A stretch of 64,000 nucleotides of DNA from Bromus sterilis (taxonomy: Eukaryota; Streptophyta; Magnoliopsida; Poales; Poaceae). Position numbers and translations under genes: made by a program. The notes under the pieces were generated by a model that saw only the letters and a program-made list of their open reading frames with translations, ran no database searches and had not been told where the DNA came from. Where the stretch lies: the NCBI GenBank assembly GCA_950022295.1, contig OX465601.1:74595501-74659500 (forward strand), in the 5' to 3' direction. Positions 1 to 10,383 of this stretch are shown piece after piece. Position 1 is the stretch's first letter. Every line of letters starts with the position of its first letter.

Positions 1-1
1 C

Positions 2-904
2 CCTCCGCCGCCCCCCGAGCTCGTCCTCTACTCCCGCCTCGCTCCCGTCGCGTCCGCCTGCTCCGCGCACCCCGACCTCCTCCACCGCTTCATGTCCTAC
101 GTCCCCTTCGCCGCCTGCCCCGACGACGTCCACTCCCTCGCCGAGCCTCTCATCCTCCGCGGCTGCCACCCGCTCCCCAGGCGCCGCTGCTTCTCGCCCA
201 CGCCCGCCGCCGGAGCTGGATCCGTCCAGCTCCCCACCGACCCCTTCGCGCCGCTCCCCGACTCCGCCGTCCGCTGGCCGACGGACGCGAAGAAATGCAG
301 GTCCTTCTCCTGCCTGCCGGCGTCGCTCGGGTTCGACGTGGCGCGGACGGAGGCCGGCAAGTTCCTCCGGTCGCTGGGGCCGCTGGACCTGACGGTGCCG
401 CAGCTGCTGCGCCTGGCGTCGATGAGCCGCGCGGGGCCCATGAGGCTGGGGCTGGACGTGGGCGGCGGCACGGGGACGCTGGCGGCGCGGCTGAAGCGGG
501 CGGCGAACGCGACGGTGCTGACGACGACCATGGACCTGGGCGCGCCCTACTCGGAGGCGGCGGCGGCGCGCGGGGTGGTGCCGCTGCACGCGCCGCTGCA
601 GCAGCGGTTCCCGGTGGGGGACGGCACGATGGACCTGGTGCGGACGGGGCACGCGGTGAACCGGTGGATCCCGGAGGCGGCGCTGGAGTTCCTGTGGTAC
701 GACGCGGACCGGGTGCTGCGGCCGGGCGGGCTGCTGTGGGTGGACCACCTGTGGTGCCGGAAGGGCGACCTCGACGGCGTGTACGCCGCCATGCTGCGGA
801 GGCTGGGCTACAAGACCATCAAGTGGGCTGTCGCCGACAAGACCGGCAGCGGCGCCAAGGACGAGCTCGTCTACCTCACCGCGCTGCTGCAGAAGCCATT
901 CTAG
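2..904 (+). CDS. SAM-dependent methyltransferase, 5' end outside the window
   Basis: An open frame enters from the left edge and stops at a TAG at 902-904; the first in-window Met (92) is not the start, because the same frame runs upstream with a protein-like sequence. The C-terminal ~300 residues are present. A Rossmann-type motif I (LDVGGGTGTLAARL, about 452-495) is the SAM-binding glycine loop; further on come a charged post-I segment (TTTMDLG) and a late 'LRPGGLLWVDH' motif typical of class I methyltransferases. A Cys-containing 'CHPLPRRRC' segment precedes the domain. This arrangement resembles the plant At1g29790-like group (family knowledge); the substrate is unknown. GC content is extreme, as is usual for grass single-exon genes or terminal exons. 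Antisense open frames here are by-products of the GC bias. Confidence 0.8.
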   Translation, partial: PPPPPELVLYSRLAPVASACSAHPDLLHRFMSYVPFAACPDDVHSLAEPLILRGCHPLPRRRCFSPTPAAGAGSVQLPTDPFAPLPDSAVRWPTDAKKCRSFSCLPASLGFDVARTEAGKFLRSLGPLDLTVPQLLRLASMSRAGPMRLGLDVGGGTGTLAARLKRAANATVLTTTMDLGAPYSEAAAARGVVPLHAPLQQRFPVGDGTMDLVRTGHAVNRWIPEAALEFLWYDADRVLRPGGLLWVDHLWCRKGDLDGVYAAMLRRLGYKTIKWAVADKTGSGAKDELVYLTALLQKPF

Positions 905-1300
905 CCACACTGCAGATGTCGACATGCTTGTCTGATCTCTGCAATTGTTGGGAGCTTTCGCGATTCATACATACATGATCCCTCGTTCACGTTCCAACTC
1001 CAAGTGCTGTCGATGTGCAAGCAACAATCTGCAAAATGCAGTGATGTGCAGGAAGGTTGGAATACAGTTACCATTCATTTTGAAGAGATCTTTCAACCAG
1101 CCGATGACTTGTCATCTTTCAGCGCCTCAGATTCGTAGGATCATAGCATAGCAGACTTGTAAGGCGTTCACCGTGGAGTTAATCACACTTTTAGCACAAG
1201 AACTTGTATCACATGTAGTACAAATTCATACATAAAATTGAAAAATAACACAAAATAGCCCAACAACTTGTGTTTGAAGTACATTTCCGTCGCTGGCCGC
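905..1300 (+). other. 3' untranslated region and flank of the methyltransferase gene
   Basis: GC content falls sharply after the stop codon. The stretch is ordinary AT-richer sequence with A-rich signals around 1195-1255, compatible with poly(A) sites. No coding potential recognised. Confidence 0.45.
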
Positions 1301-2041
1301 TAGAGCATCTCCAATAACCGATGTATAATAGCAATTAACCCTTTTTTATGTAAAAAAAGCTGAAAAGAACTCCAATAGTAGTCCTATAACGTTTTTTATG
1401 TATTTGTTTTACATCGTGATGTAAAATAGGGCACTGGTGATGTTAGTATATATCACCAAACCCGGTAATGTAAAAATCCAGACGCCTCACGCGTAGCCAA
1501 CCGTCCCCGTGAAACTTTCCTGCGCCGCCTCGCCTCCTGCTGCGATTCCGCCATGTTGTGCCGCTGCCGCAACCCTCCCTCGCCGGATCTACATTCCCCT
1601 CATGCTCTGCGCCGCCGCTGAAGCTCAGATCCGACGCCGCCGAGCTCGAACTCGCGCCACCGCCCCGCCTAGTTTTTTTAGAATTGGTCCACTCGGTTTA
1701 CTAAGGAAAACATGCAAAAACCTAAAACATTGCCTAGCTACACTAGGCCTATAGCCTCACAGTACATACAAAGCATCAAAAAGGTCGTAATTAAGTATGT
1801 GTGTGTTGCAAGCTGATTCTAAAGAAGTGAGTTTTTGCCCCTAGCCCCGCAACTAGGATTCCCCATGTCCTCCGGTGGCCTCGTTGTGAGTTTGATCGTC
1901 CAGAGCACACGTCGTGCACCATTGCTACCCTCCCCTCCCTCGTCAGGCCACATGCTCCTCCCTCATAGGGGTCTTTGGAGTTCAGGGATTTTAATCTCAG
2001 ATCGGTGACCATGGTGGCGGCGGCCCAAGCGGGAACAGTCC
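1301..2041. other. Intergenic remnant, possibly an eroded DNA transposon end
   Basis: From 1303 the text 'gagcatctccaat' resembles the termini of many small grass DNA transposons, and is followed by several 'tttttatgta/tgtaaaa' segments. I could not find a matching inverted end or a target-site duplication, so this is only a suggestion. From about 1500 to 1670 the sequence is GC-rich without a convincing frame. The part after about 1860 may be upstream sequence of the DUF4283 pseudogene that starts at 2042. Confidence 0.25.
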
Positions 2042-2104
2042 ATGGGATCAGCAAATCGAGGAGACTGGTCACCTCATTGGGAATATGATCTGCTAGAGGA
2101 CGAG
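2042..2104 (+). pseudogene. DUF4283/zinc-knuckle protein pseudogene, left fragment
   Basis: Twenty-one codons from ATG 2042 end exactly at the Gypsy A target-site duplication (ACGAG, 2100-2104). When the 43.9-kb insertion is removed, the frame continues at 45,963 with acidic residues and then a DUF4283-like domain. The N-terminal part is rich in W, D and E, as in plant proteins of this class, many of which derive from LINE ORF1-like sequences. It was already a retroelement-type gene or pseudogene when Gypsy A inserted. Confidence 0.55.
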
Positions 2105-2966
2105 TGTCGTCGTTTAGTAACAACATATGCCATAGGGATGGCTAAAGAGAGGGGAAGACTCGAGGGAGAACTATGTCGATGGTGCCGGAAACGGGTTGGG
2201 CACAAGCACGGTGAAGGACACCACGATGTACCTAGGTTCGGGGCTCTCCGGAGAGATAACACTCCTACTCCTGCTTGTCTGCTTGCTATAAATGATCTCA
2301 CGAACTACAATCAATGCTCATGGAGCTGCTCAGAGGAAGAAGAGACCTGCCGTGGGCATGGCTCTCCTCTGCTTCTCTATGGGAACTACTGTGGGAAGTA
2401 AATGTGAATGGGGCGTCCCTCTCACAGGAGGGGGTACCCCGGGCTCTTATAGTGTGAGCTCGGGGTACTACGGTCATTTCAGTCGCATGCTGGCCCCAGC
2501 TGTCATCCTCTCGTCGGCTGGGGTCCATCGACTGCAAATCTCCGGTTGATTCGGACTTGTCAAACGGCTGCCCATGCTGTAGCTTCTAGGTAATGATGAA
2601 TGAACAGTGGAGCTATGATCTCTGGTCTTGTCGTCCTGTCTCCGGATGCAGAGGAAAAGGGTGACAACACTCCTCTGACAGATCGGCGAAGTGACTTAGC
2701 TTACTGCCACCCGGATCTCTCGGGATCATGCATTTATGACCTTGTACCAGAGGCATCCGATCTGGACAAGGTCAACTCTTGAGCCGATTGAAGGGTGGGC
2801 CGATTGCGCCTGGGCCGACTGCTTGCATTCGGCATGGTCGATTGCTTGAGGGCAATCGGCCATACGACTGCCTAGCTTGGCCCAGCAGCAGCCCAATCGG
2901 CCTCATCCTTGTCTTGAAAGATTGCTTTCGTCTGGGTGACCCTACCCGGGTATCATTCCCCCGACA
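2105..2966 (-). repeat. 3' LTR of Gypsy A
   Basis: 862 bp, TG...CA on the plus strand, aligned end to end with the two halves of the right LTR. In element orientation it starts TGTCGGGGG. A TATA-like CTATAAGAG lies on the minus strand near 2445. Open frames inside are not genes. Confidence 0.93.
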
Positions 2967-2981
2967 CTAGCCCCTAAAGCT
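2967..2981 (-). other. Polypurine tract of Gypsy A
   Basis: On the minus strand the bases directly before the 3' LTR read AGCTTTAGGGGCTAG, a purine-rich run ending at the LTR boundary as expected for second-strand priming. Confidence 0.6.
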
Positions 2982-3480
2982 GTAAAGGTCCCACGGTTGC
3001 TTGACTGCGGGGCCTTTGCAGTTTTTCCTTTCGTCTCTTTGCGCTTTGACTGCTCTGGCCTTATCAGACTCCTCAATCCGAGCTGAACGATCAGCTCGGA
3101 GATTATGCCCGGCCAACCAGATCAGTAATGGTTCGATATGCTTTCTCCGACCTCGACCACCACCTCGCCGACTGCTCTCGTGCTTTTCTGAGAAACTTTC
3201 CTTGCAACACTTTGGCCAAGCTGAGATCTGGCTCAACCGATTGCTTCTCCAACGGTTACTTTTGACCAATATCTGACCAACCCACGTCGCACGTCATTTC
3301 TGATTCCCCGGGGCAGTTAATGCTCCGAGCCCCACGACCCACGCGCGACGGGACGTTACTGCGCACGCCTCGCCTTCCGCGCCACGATCCTCTGTGCCGA
3401 AACCGCCGATTTGCCTCTTGATACACGCGGCCACACCGGGCCACACGAGTCGCATCCGCAATCCCACTCGCCCCCGCCGC

Positions 3481-3490
3481 CCATATAAGC
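3481..3490 (+). promoter_or_regulatory. TATA-type promoter of the antisense accessory gene in Gypsy A
   Basis: ATATAAG at 3483-3489 lies about 85 bp before the first ATG (3572) of the accessory gene, on the strand opposite to gag-pol. This implies that the accessory gene has its own promoter inside the element. Inference from position and motif only. Confidence 0.5.
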
Positions 3491-3571
3491 CACAGGGGGG
3501 GCTCCTCGGGCTCATCTCCCCCACTTCTTCTTCCTCGTTCTCACTCTCCTCCTCGCGTCGCCGCAATATTT

Positions 3572-6500
3572 TTGCTCCGGCGACCTTGGCCTAGCGTGCT
3601 CGTGGCGCCACCGCACCGCCTCTCTGCATCCCGCTCGCGCACTTCGCCGCCGCCGCGCCTCCACTTGCTAGCGTCTGCTGCCGGCATCTTCTCGCCCTTC
3701 TCTCTGGATTCATCCTCCACCGCTCTGGAGGATGCCATGGCCGTCGCGGACGAGAAATCCGCCGCCAGCCGCGGCTGGTGGAAAGGCTCCACCGTCAACG
3801 ACGACGAGATCCGCCAATTGCTCCCCGCGCGCAAGATGCCGGCCGGCATCCAAAGGCGTGCCCCCGGCGAGGAGATCGTGCCAGAACCGCGCGCCGGCGA
3901 GCGCGTGGTTTTTGTTGCGCACTTCGAGCGCGGCTTCGGGCTGCCAGTGAGCACTTTCTTCCGAGAGTTCTTGGACTTCCACCGACTGCAACCGCACCAC
4001 CTCGCCGCCAATTTCATTGTGACGATGTCAGGATTCGTCACCCTTTGCGAGGGCTATCTCGGCATCCGGCCGAGCATCGGGCTGTGGAAGCGCCTCTTCC
4101 ACCTCCGAGGTCACATGGCTCGGACCGGGAACCTGCTGCCGAACCCAGACGGAGAAGACAAACCGCCGATTCATGAGACCGCCATGACCGACTGCGGCGG
4201 CTGCATCCTCTACTCCAGCAAACAGGGCTATGAGTCCCCTGCCATCATCCAATCGGTCAAGGACTGGCGGACCACCTTCTTCTACGTCCGATCTCCCGAC
4301 AAGGGCCTCGACCTCATCAATCTGCCCGAATTCCAGCTCGCTCCACCGGCTGAGAGATACCAGTGGTCGACCAAGCTTGGAGTCGGTGACTGCGACATCG
4401 ATTCCCAGGTGACTCGGATTGCTTAGCTGGAAAAGGATGGCCTTAAGGCGTACGACCTCGTGGCCACTTGGCTACAGGTCCGAGTGCTCCCACTTCAGCG
4501 CCGAGTGCACCGCATCTGCGACATGGCAACTTGGAGGGATCCCACTCGGATTTGCACCAAGAAGCTGAGTAACAGAGCGTTGCGCCTCCGAGTGAAAGCA
4601 CTCACCACCACTCAGACGCCAAAACCATTTCGATTCTGCCTGAAGTGCCTTCATCGCGGAGTTCATCCTCCAGAGGTATGCTCCGATTGCTTTCTCACTC
4701 CGCCCGATTGCTCGGTTGCTCATTTGCTCTTCTGATGCCTTTATCATTCTTCAGTACTTTATTGCGACTGCTGTGATGCAAGACAGTCAAGTTGCTGGCG
4801 AATTCTCCCCTGATCACGAGGAGGAGGACCCAACCGACCTCGAGTACGACGACTCCGCCGTTTCCGATTCCGACGCCGAGGACAACCCCGCCAACGTCGA
4901 TACGGCTGACCAAGGGGGTATGCATTACTCCTCCTTCGAACGCTTTCTGGATGAGTGGAGTGATGATGACAGCGCCTCAAAAGTTGGAGGTTCCGGTGTA
5001 GATTCGCATCCCGACCCCAAGAAGGCGGCGCTCAAACGTCCCTCAGCTGACGGCTCGTCATCTGGTGCTGCATCGAGCAAGAGTGCGAAGACCGCGGTGG
5101 TTGTTCCGGAAGGGAAAGCCACTCAGTCTGGGCGCACTCGGGCTCAGCAGACTGGGAAAACTCCCGGTGCCAAGCCCAAGGTCGGCCCTGTTCTGCAGGA
5201 AGATCCTCTGGATATCCCACCTCTGCGCTTCCTGATGCCCCGAGGAGCGCCGATGTCTGCTGGGTAATTATTTCTCCTTCATGCTCTTCCTTGACATTCT
5301 CCTTTTCTTTGTTGCTTATCTCTCTTTTCTACTCAGGGCTGCTATTGACCTGGACGACATTGATCGGGACATTCCTGCCTTCACCGGCCCTGCTCCTTCT
5401 GCAACCACCATCCATGCCGATAGCACCAGGAAACGACCGTCGATTGCTCCTCTCTCGACGAAGGACGCCGAGCGCAAGGCCAAGAAAACCCGTGCCGACC
5501 TCACCAAACCTCCTAGTAAGCCTCTGCCCAAGGCCTCTATGGCCCCCAAAGATATCGTCGACCTGGAGACCGCCAACACCGAGGGATTGCAGTCGGATCC
5601 TCCGATTGCTCCTTCCCCGTCGCGGTCCTCCGGTCAGATCCCAATTGCCATCTTCACAACCACTCCGCCGATTGTCATGGTGTCTCTTCCTTCAACAATT
5701 ACCCCGACACCGAGTGCTACTGCCCCACCAGCCACCTCGGCGCCGCCCTCGACTGCTGCTAATTCCAAGGCTTTGATCCTTCAGCCGACGTCGACGACGA
5801 CCTCTTCTGCCGCTCCTGAATCGCAGATGCATTCGGTGGAGCACTTCCGCATGGCCTACTCTCACAACGGTCCTGCTGACTCCGAGCCCGACGCCTTGCG
5901 CCGCTTTCCCTTGGCCTCTCATGGCACTATGGCTTCGGCCTATGACCGAGTGAAGGCACTCTCCACCGGTGTGCTTCAGGAGCTCGAGCTCGTCGACCGC
6001 AATCACACTGTAAGTCCTCTTTTCCAAGTGGGGGCGCGCAAGCGCACCCACTGGGTGTAGTCCCCGAGATTCGGGCCGATTGCGTGCAATCAGCTCAGAT
6101 CTTCTTCTGACTCTCGCTTTCTTATGCTGTCCTCAAATCGGTGGATCTGCCCTCGAGTGGGTGCGCGCAAGCGCACCCACTGGGTGTAGTCCTCGAGATT
6201 CGGGCCGATTGCTTGCAATCAGCTCGGATCCTCTCTCGACTTTTGATCTCTTTTTTTAACTCTCTTTCAATGCACAGGCTGCCTCCGAGGAAAAACGCAA
6301 AGTCTTTGAGACTCTGCTCGAGTCCTACTCTGCCAGCTTGCGACTCCTTGCCTCCGCTCAGCTTCAAGTGAACCAACAGACCGCCAAGGTCGCCGGGCTG
6401 ACAGGTAATTCTGCTGATTCCCAACCGATTGATTTCATTCTCCGATTCGGACTTTCTCTTCTAAACCACATTGCAGTTGTTGCCGCATCCTTGCCCACTA

Positions 6501-7940
6501 TTACTGCTCTTTAGGGCCGTGTAGCCGAGCTGGTGGAGCAGCTCGGCCGTCAAGGCCCCGAGCTTGCCGCTGCTCAGCAGGAGCTTGAGCGCCTTCGAGC
6601 CGCCGAAACTGATTTGTCTCGCACTGCCGAGCGACTGCGGAGTGAGATGGTTGCGCTCAGAGCCATCCACAAAGCCGAACTGGAGGCGGTGATCTCGGCC
6701 CATGCCACGACTGCTGAGGTCCTGCGCTCGGAGCGCGATGCCGCGGTGACAGCTCGGACTGCTATGCAAGCTGAACGAGACGACGCGGTGGACAAGCTGG
6801 AGGCCATGACACTGCGCCATAACGACGAGCTAACCAAGGCCCGACGCGAGGCCCGAGCTAATCTCGAGGGACTACGTGAGATGGACTCCCTTCTTTCTGG
6901 TAAGCTGTCCTTCTCGTTTCGGCTTTTCTACCGATTTCCTTTCTTTTGTATCTTCTTACTCTCAACATTTTGACACAGAGCATTGGCCTACCTCCGAGCA
7001 CGCCGCTCAACATGTTGTTGCCGAGGAAAAGCGAATCCGAGCCGAGGAGGGCTGGCCGGTAAGGGCCGAAGCTGAAGGATGGAGTCCTCGGGAATTCATC
7101 ATTGCCACCGAGGCTCGCATCCGTGTGATTCTTGGCAGCGTCTTCGCATTCAAGATGGGCGTCCAGAAACTCGCCGAGCTGCTTTAGGGTCCTGCCGAAC
7201 TGAAGCAAACACTCGGGCGCCTGCGCCATGGAGAAGGATCCTCAGCCGGCGCCAAGGAATTCGACGAAGAGGACTCGGAGCAAGGAGACGCCCCCAACGC
7301 TACCCACAACCAAGTGTTGATGCTGCTGAAGGCGGCTCCCCACCGAGTCGAGGCTTTGCTTGATTCAGCTGCCCGAACTGGCGCCGAGATGGCACTTCAG
7401 ACCGTGCTAAGCTGGTATCCCAAGCTGAGCCTGGCTCGGATTTACACCATGCGAGACGGGGCGGCCGACCTCCTTGAGACTGCTTATACCCAGGTAAACC
7501 GCCTTGCCACGACCATGGCCGGGTGGTTCCCTCATACTGAATACACTCCCGTTCTTGACGATGCTGGGATGTCAGTTTCTCCACTTTCAATCACTGCCGT
7601 GGCCGACGACAGCCCTTCTGCTGGCGGGCGTGCCCGAGGAGGTCAAGGCAGTCAACCAGCGCGCTCTTCCAGCTCCCATCTGTATCACAATGACTTATCC
7701 GATAGCAGCTCGTCTCATACTTCACCCAAAGCCACCTTAGGACGGACGAGTGCTAAGCTGGTTGATGCCGAGCCCTCCAAGGCGAAGGAAGATTTGACGG
7801 GGCCGAAGCAATCGGAGGCGGCTACTATGCCAGAGGGTCCGACTGTGCGGGAGCAAACAGTTCCGACTGTTACACAGGCGCCATCCACTGCTCCGAATGC
7901 TTCGACTGGGCCGCCGACCTCTACCGTTCCCGACACATAG
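3572..7940 (+). pseudogene. Antisense accessory gene (PF04195-like, coiled-coil) of Gypsy A, six exons with three nonsense codons
   Basis: Exons inferred from GT-AG sites with consistent phase: 3572-4675, 4755-5263, 5337-6009, 6278-6404, 6477-6899, 6979-7940. An alternative start is ATG 3737. Exon 1 encodes a domain like the plant 'putative gypsy type transposon' family (GERVVFVAHFERGFGLP, then FRLQ/TLCEGYLGIRPSIGLWKRLF-type segments). Exons 2-3 are acidic, Ser/Pro/Thr-rich and probably disordered. Exon 5 is a long coiled coil (repeated ELERLR, AERLRSE and similar heptads). Exon 6 has a conserved helical segment followed by a Ser/Thr-rich tail. In-frame TAGs at 4424, 6512 and 7185 are all explicable as CAG-to-TAG changes. 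The same gene plan occurs in Gypsy B at 51,583. Function is unknown; it is not a transposase by any visible motif. Confidence 0.72.
6027..6220 (+). other. Duplicated bipartite stem-loop in intron 3 of the accessory gene
   Basis: Two copies about 129 bp apart. Copy 2: AGTGGGTGCGC (6156-6166), loop GCAA, GCGCACCCACT (6171-6181), a perfect 11-bp stem. After a linker (GGGTGTAGTCCTCGAG) comes a second short stem, GATTG/CAATC, at 6207-6220. Copy 1 (6027-6052 and 6078-6091) has one mismatch in the long stem. Equivalent structures with different stem sequences occur in Gypsy B, C1, C2 and C3. Confidence 0.75.
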
Positions 7941-8221
7941 CGAATTACTTTTATGTCTTTTACCGCAACTTACGCAAGACTTTGCCAGATTCCGAAGGCA
8001 CCCACTGGGGGTTATTTGATGTAATGAACTTATTCGGCCTTGAGCCTCTTATCTTTGCTTATCGCACAACTTTCTTATGTGATCGACTTCCTTCTTTTCG
8101 CTTTATCGCTTTTGCTCTTTGCCATTTTCCCTTGGGGACATGATTCCATGTTTGCCAGCAGCCGACGTGCAGTCTGGTGTCGGCTCAAAGGATCATGCAC
8201 CGCTCGGATTTGGTCATTGAG
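7941..8221 (+). other. 3' flank of the Gypsy A accessory gene
   Basis: Noncoding stretch between the stop of the accessory gene and the solo LTR, T-rich, with AATGAA-type signals near 8020. In the intact element this is the convergent region between pol (minus) and the accessory gene (plus). Confidence 0.45.
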
Positions 8222-8659
8222 TGACGAGGGGTTGACCCCATGACTCCTACGGATAAGCCTACCTGGTGTCCCTGAAGACATAAGGCCCACGAAGATACAA
8301 CCTTGGCCCTCTAATTGGCACCGACGTAGGAGTCTGCGACTCACAAGGAAGGTGCGAAGACCTGACGTACGTAGCAAGCTAGGGTTAGGAAAGCTTACCT
8401 GTAAACGTAGAGGAACTCCCCGAGACCTAGCCCAGTATATAAGGGCTAGGAGGGGCTTCACCAAAGGCATCCAATATCATCTGTAACCCTAGCCTTGAGC
8501 GCTCCAGCCTTGGCATCCATTGTAATTGCATCTCCCTCATCAATAATATCGAGCAGGAACGTGTCCTCCTGTTTGCCGACGAGCTATCGTCCAACCTGTG
8601 CCTCTCATGACTAACCCAGGTTCCCTGACCATGGGATTTACCGGGGTTGATCCCCGTCA
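8222..8659 (+). repeat. Solo LTR of the C/B family
   Basis: 438 bp from TGACGAGG to CCCCGTCA, flanked by a perfect duplication TTGAG (8217-8221 and 8660-8664). It is recognisably the same family as the C1, C3 and B LTRs but clearly more diverged. It has a TATA-like TATATAAG near 8436 and no PBS after it. Flanking sequence belongs to Gypsy A. A single LTR with an intact TSD indicates LTR-LTR recombination. Confidence 0.9.
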
Positions 8660-8757
8660 TTGAGGCTGAACTGTTCTAGCGTTAGCGCGGAAGGATTCTG
8701 CCTAGAATTAGTTAGTCGATTGCTCCTTGCCGATTGCTCGCTGCATCGATCGGGGAC

Positions 8758-8951
8758 TGACGCTGGGTAAATCGTGTCCCATGTGTCGCTTGTGTCGCTG
8801 GGTAAATCAATACAAGATCAGACAAGAATCATGTAGGGTTCTCCCTCTGGGGGCCTGAAGCTGGGTAAATCGTGTCCCATGTGTCGCTTGTCCGCCGTCC
8901 GAGAAACCAATACACAATCTGTAACCCTAGCCTTTTGCGCACTAGCCTTGG
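8758..8951 (+). repeat. Left LTR of C2, first part, with rearranged start
   Basis: Begins TGACG directly after the TSD, but the next ~300 bp present in the right LTR are missing. In their place is a short copy of a segment that recurs about 110 bp downstream (8762-8792 versus 8870-8901, GCTGGGTAAATCGTGTCCCA...). From about 8809 it aligns with the right LTR from 19267. C1 interrupts it after CTTGG. Confidence 0.8.
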
Positions 8952-9398
8952 TGACGAGGGGGTGACCCCACGACTCCTATAGATGGGCCTACCCGGTGTA
9001 CCCAAAGACAGAAGGCCCACCGAGATGCCGCCTGGACCCAGCCTTGGCCCACTAGTGGCACCGACGTAGGAGTCCGCGACTCATAAGGAAGGTGCAAACC
9101 TGCCGTACGAAACAAGATCAGGGTTAGGAAACCTCATCTGTAATCCAGGACGGACTCCCTGAGACCTAGCCTAGTATATAAAGGCTAGGAGGGGAGACGT
9201 CGAGATCAAGCAATACGCAATCTGTAACCCTAGCCTTGTGCGCACTAGCCATGGCCTTCTTGTAATCGCCATCTCCAAGCAATAATATCGAGCTGGAATG
9301 TCTCCTCCTTTTAGCCGACGAGCTATCGTCCCACCTGTGCCTCTCATGACTAACCCAGGGTCCCTAGCCATGGGATTTGCCGGGGTACATCCCCGTCA
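8952..9398 (+). repeat. Left LTR of C1
   Basis: TGACGAGG to CCCCGTCA, with a TATA-like TATATAAAGG near 9174-9183. Exactly the same length as the right LTR. Confidence 0.93.
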
Positions 9399-9400
9399 AT

Positions 9401-9418
9401 TGGCGCCGTCTGTGGGAA
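9401..9418 (+). other. Primer-binding site of C1
   Basis: TGGCGCCGTCTGTGGGA starts two bases after the LTR. This PBS class is common in grass Gypsy elements. The same text follows the left LTR in C2, C3 and (reverse) Gypsy B. Confidence 0.8.
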
Positions 9419-9436
9419 CTACACAGGTTGGAATCA

Positions 9437-10383
9437 CGATCTCGGTGGTTTCGTCTCCAGCAAGCTACAACTCAAGAGCAAAAACCAGAGGCAATCCATG
9501 AGAAGAATTCAAGATCACGACAAGCATCTATGCCGCCCCAGCGAGATCGCTCGGCCCGCAGCTGTGCCAAGACCCATACTATGGTGGCAACCGAGCCCAC
9601 CGCCAGCGAAGGAGAACACGACGACCCAAAAGAAAGGCGCGAGGGTTCTACACAGAGATCCCGATCGATGAGCTACAGCACGAAGCAGAGGACCCGCCAA
9701 GCGCTCGACGACCCGCCGCCAACCAAGCACCCGCCGCACAACAAGACGCCGACTCAGAGCGCGAGATCAGCAATCCTCAAGATCACCGCCAACAAAGAAG
9801 AAATCGACGACCCAGAGGACAGGCGCGAGGATTCCATGAAGAAGCCCCACTCGATGAGTCGCAGTACACAGCTACGCGCTCGCCGACCACTCAACGACCC
9901 GCCGTCGTGCGGACTGCCGTCGCCCGCCACGACAACGACTCTGAGACTCAGACCGGCGAATACTACGACCCAGATCAAAGACCAGACAAATTCGCCAACC
10001 TTATAAGGAACCAGAATTTGAACGTGGGGATCAAAATCGATCCACGAGTCCACGAACACCCGGCGGATCACGCGCTGTTCTTCCGAATCTCAAGGAGGAA
10101 ACGACACGCCAGATCCAGCAAACTCACGGTCAGGGAGCAGCTAGAAGGACCCTGCACGATCCACTGCTTCAAAGACGACCGGGGAGACATCAGATCGGGC
10201 CACACCCTGGGAAACTGCCGCCTGTTCAACGAACTCGCCGACAGCCTCAAGGAGGAAAAACAGCGAGAAGCCAAATGCACCCGACGAACCGAGCAGTCGC
10301 CGACTCCAAGTCCAGAAAGACGCTCCAACCCGACTCAAGGACAGGTGTGCACGATCCAAGAAGGCAGGGTATCGCAAGCCTAA
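9437..10383 (+). pseudogene. C1 gag remnant
   Basis: Charged, R/D/S/T-rich frames (about 9377-10006 and 9907-10383) with shifts between them. The C-terminal gag part is recognisable by similarity to Gypsy B gag (LEGPCTIHCF... and RSGHTLGNCRLFNELA near 10140-10240). The central retrotransposon gag domain, present in A and B, is absent. It ends at a TAA before the protease region. Confidence 0.6.

Noticed and set aside
97..978. Long antisense and alternative-frame ORFs over the methyltransferase gene
   Set aside because: They come from extreme GC3 in the real gene; composition is Arg/Ala/Gly-rich without motifs.
2292..3294. Short ORFs in and after the Gypsy A LTR
   Set aside because: They are within LTR or leader sequence, differ between the two LTR copies, and have no recognisable domain.
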